64,000 nucleotides of DNA from Mactromeris polynyma (lineage: Eukaryota > Mollusca > Bivalvia > Venerida > Mactridae): contig JASFXZ010000015.1 in the NCBI GenBank assembly GCA_032209605.1, positions 558,001-622,000 of the forward strand, in the 5' to 3' direction. Below, one piece after another: positions 61,635-64,000 of the stretch. Below the pieces are notes generated by a model. The model was not told the DNA's origin. It worked only from the letters and a program-made list of their open reading frames with translations, and searched no databases. Within the stretch, counting starts at the first letter, position 1, and each line of letters starts with the position of its first letter. The position numbers and the translations under genes are program-made.

Positions 61635-61996
61635 GTTTGTAGGGTGTGTGCCTTGTTTCCAGGCTGAAATGGATCAACACATTCCAATTGTACCAAAATG
61701 AATCAGTTCGGCGAATCAATATTGACCCCTTCGTTTTGTTTTGTTTGAACGCTACTAATTTCCTTAAATTTAATTTACCCACCCAGTAAGTCCATATCCA
61801 AGGGACTGTCCAGCCCTTTTCCCTATCACTAGTATATAAGAATTGTTTAATTATTAACTACATTATCCGGTTGACATTACTTTACATTAAGTTATTAATT
61901 TGATATTTTATGGTTATTTCACATTCTGATATCAATAACTTAGTTACTGGGAGCGAGGTCAGTATAAGGCGGCTTATTCCTTCGTACTGAATTAAT

Positions 61997-62140
61997 CACT
62001 TGTCCTGTAATCTTTTCCATCCATTAATCCCCCCTTCACTGTTTGTCCTCTTTGATTCTTCTAGTTATTCCTTATAATCAGGCCATTCCTTGCGCCTCTG
62101 TGTGGGAAGGCACTGTCTTATGTATGTGGCGTTCCCTGTT
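61997..62140 (-). repeat. Dispersed repeat upstream of gene 3, deleted remnant
   Basis: Only the outer part of the inverted copy remains. The junction at about 61996 joins sequence equivalent to 6267 directly to 6632 of unit 1, about 365 bp deleted, starting about 360 bp upstream of the gene 3 ATG. Confidence 0.7.
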
Positions 62141-62649
62141 TCCATTTATTCCTCTTTTATATCTGTTTAAATAATACTTTGGTCATTGTTCTGATAAGAC
62201 ATGTACAGTGTTGCAATCCTTACTTAAGGATACATGTAATATGTACTGTCAATTCATATTCATTATCACTATGTTATTATCACATATTTAAGCGTGTATC
62301 AATGAATTGTTGGCTACATCGAGTGGTTTAGTGATTTAAATTTTAAAAATACTTTTAGGCGGGGAGATAATTTTCAAATTAAATACAAACATACGTCTTT
62401 TGGAGTATACATCTTAATACTGCACTAAAACTTCCCGCTTATTCACATATTATTTATTTATTGTCATTTTTCTCTATTTTAATAGCAACATTACAAATTA
62501 AACAAAAAAATGTTTTATAATGAGTCACCATTATGTTTCTAGATATTTACACAACTACATGTACATTAATTATGAGTTTATTTACTTAAATTACTTATAT
62601 ACGCGAATAAAATTACAGTATCCGACATCAGGTGGTCCCGAGTAAAAAT

Positions 62650-62837
62650 GTCGGATATAGCAGGTTGTCGGATATAGCAGATTGTCGGATATAGCAGGTT
62701 GTCGGATATAGAAGGTTGTCGGATATAGCAGGTTGTCGGATATAGCAGGTTGTCGGATATAGCAGGTTGTCGGATATAGCAGGTTGTCGGATATAGCAGG
62801 TTGTCGGATATAGCAGGTTGTCGGATAAACAGGTTTT
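62650..62837. repeat. 17-bp VNTR, 11 copies (unit 3)
   Basis: Same 17-bp unit, near-perfect tandem. Two copies carry single substitutions (AGCAGATT, AGAAGG). Confidence 0.88.
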
Positions 62838-63038
62838 TCAGCAGTTTTTGGCAAGAGAAAGTTGAAATGAACGTTTATTGAATACATGAGCAAGTACTAG
62901 TCGATGTGATACCTCACAAATGTAAAACTTTATTCAGCAAAGTTTTGAAATAGTCAGTAACATAATGAATGATGACACAGTTAACATTTATATAATGTAC
63001 ATGTATGCAAATGAACAAGAATAGCATGTTTAAAATAA

Positions 63039-63322
63039 ATTACGGACCAGGGGAATTACGGACCAGGGGCATTACGGACCAGGGGCATTACGAACCAGGG
63101 GCATTACGGACCAGACACTACGGACCAGGGGCATTACGGACCAGGGGCATTACGGACCAGACACTACGGACCAGGGGCCTTACGGACCAGGGGAATTACG
63201 GACCAGACACTACGGACCAGGGGCATTACGGACCAGGGGCATTACGGACCAGACACTACGGACCAGGGGCATTACGGACCAGGGGCATTATGGACCAAAC
63301 ACTACGGACCATGGGCATTACG
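63039..63322. repeat. Minisatellite of mixed 16-bp and 14-bp units (unit 3)
   Basis: Same locus as 34003-34320 with a different order of the two unit types, about 18 units. Confidence 0.9.
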
Positions 63323-64000
63323 AATAAGAATGTTCATGCGCACAGTAAATCACTACACGTTCTAAACGGGGAGGTTAAAAGAGACGTATCTCGCGGGTGT
63401 CAGGAAACTACGGACCACGGGCATTACGGACCAGACACTTCGGACCAAATTTAGGGACATAACGGACCGAGCATTTTTTTTAAAAAGAGACCTTCAATAT
63501 GTTTTACCTTTAACGAATGCAGAAACTGATTGTTATATAATCATTGTTGGTGATTTTATGGTAAATTCGAGGAATATCAACCAATATTTAACACAGCATG
63601 TGTTTTGCATGGCGCACTGGAACATTTCCTTGAATAAAAGGAGCCCAAAATTATGAATTAAAGACGTTTTAGGCAATGTAGCAACATCACTCAATGAGCA
63701 CATTCAAATATTTTTGCGTTATGATGAGTCAGATACATTTTTAACACAGCGTATATGTTTGCATATCACGCGCACAAATACGTTGGTCTCTTAATGTATT
63801 ACGTATAAATTTGAAAGATTGCAGATATGCCTGCCTTATATTTCTTAAAACATCATGGGTGATCAGGTTTGCTATTCCAGGTCTGATGACTAATTATATA
63901 AGATGCGAATGTTTACCCAACAGGGGCTGGTCATAAGAGGTTCGAACTGAAATATGAAAGTACTGTAGTGGTGTGGCGCTTGATGAGGTGCTCTAAACCA
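63323..64000. other. Left internal part of the GGGCCCG element (unit 3, cut)
   Basis: Matches 8357 onward of unit 1, then jumps at about 63825 from sequence equivalent to 8836 to that of 9598 and runs into the tRNA-like region. No gene. Confidence 0.6.

Larger units (their letters stand above)
55710..64000. repeat. Tandem segmental-duplication unit 3 (cut by window end)
   Basis: Third unit, 8,291 bp visible. It shares the 34003-34320-type minisatellite with unit 2, but its gene body near 55710-57360 matches unit 1 better. Relative to unit 1 it has a deletion of about 365 bp upstream of exon 1 (junction near 61996) and one of about 760 bp (junction near 63825). Confidence 0.93.

Noticed and set aside
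62591..62893. Repetitive minus-strand ORF (YPTTCYIRQ-type)
   Set aside because: By-product of the 17-bp VNTR.

Overview
This is eukaryotic, AT-rich DNA with small exons bounded by GT/AG introns and a dense load of DNA-transposon debris, fold-back elements and minisatellites. A marine invertebrate, most likely a bivalve or other mollusc, is my inference. It rests on the repeat style and on a lineage-specific tandem expansion of a carbohydrate sulfotransferase gene; no sequence here proves the species.

The window is a tandem segmental duplication. Unit 1 (1-26416), unit 2 (26417-55709) and the start of unit 3 (55710-64000) begin with the same sequence and run in the same order. The unit boundary is arbitrary because the window opens inside a gene. 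Each unit carries one minus-strand gene. Joining four exons gives a 458-residue Golgi-type carbohydrate sulfotransferase: exon 1 encodes a short cytoplasmic tail and a membrane anchor, exons 2 and 3 encode the stem, and exon 4 encodes the catalytic domain. Gene 2 (25781-32342) and gene 3 (55074-61634) are complete. Gene 1 (1-5907) loses the end of exon 4 at the window edge. Three short exons (118, 41 and 113 bp) are easily missed, but their reading phases and splice sites join perfectly in all three copies.

Within each gene: intron 3 (between exons 3 and 4) holds a TGACGTCA hairpin and one fold-back element. Intron 2 holds a second fold-back element in the opposite orientation, so exon 3 sits between inverted repeats. 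Intron 1 (3.7 kb) holds two copies of a ~450-bp dispersed repeat, a perfect 16-bp-stem hairpin and a GGGGTTGAAAAGTCT repeat next to exon 1. Upstream of exon 1 come an inverted copy of the dispersed repeat and a 17-bp VNTR with 3, 5 and 11 copies in units 1, 2 and 3.

The 18-23 kb between genes is mobile-element graveyard. It holds a GGGCCCG-ended element, tRNA-like modules, a truncated reverse-transcriptase retroelement, a TA-flanked MITE, a broken Tc1 element, an array of TGTTCCG/CGGAACA palindromes and pogo-like debris. Unit-specific insertions have readable empty sites in the sister unit: a 5.6-kb hAT element with a 5-bp target duplication in unit 2 and a 641-bp TTAA-flanked element in unit 1. 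Unit 3 matches unit 1 around exons 3-4 and unit 2 farther along, so the array has been reshuffled by conversion or unequal exchange. I found no rRNA, complete tRNA, CRISPR array or virus.
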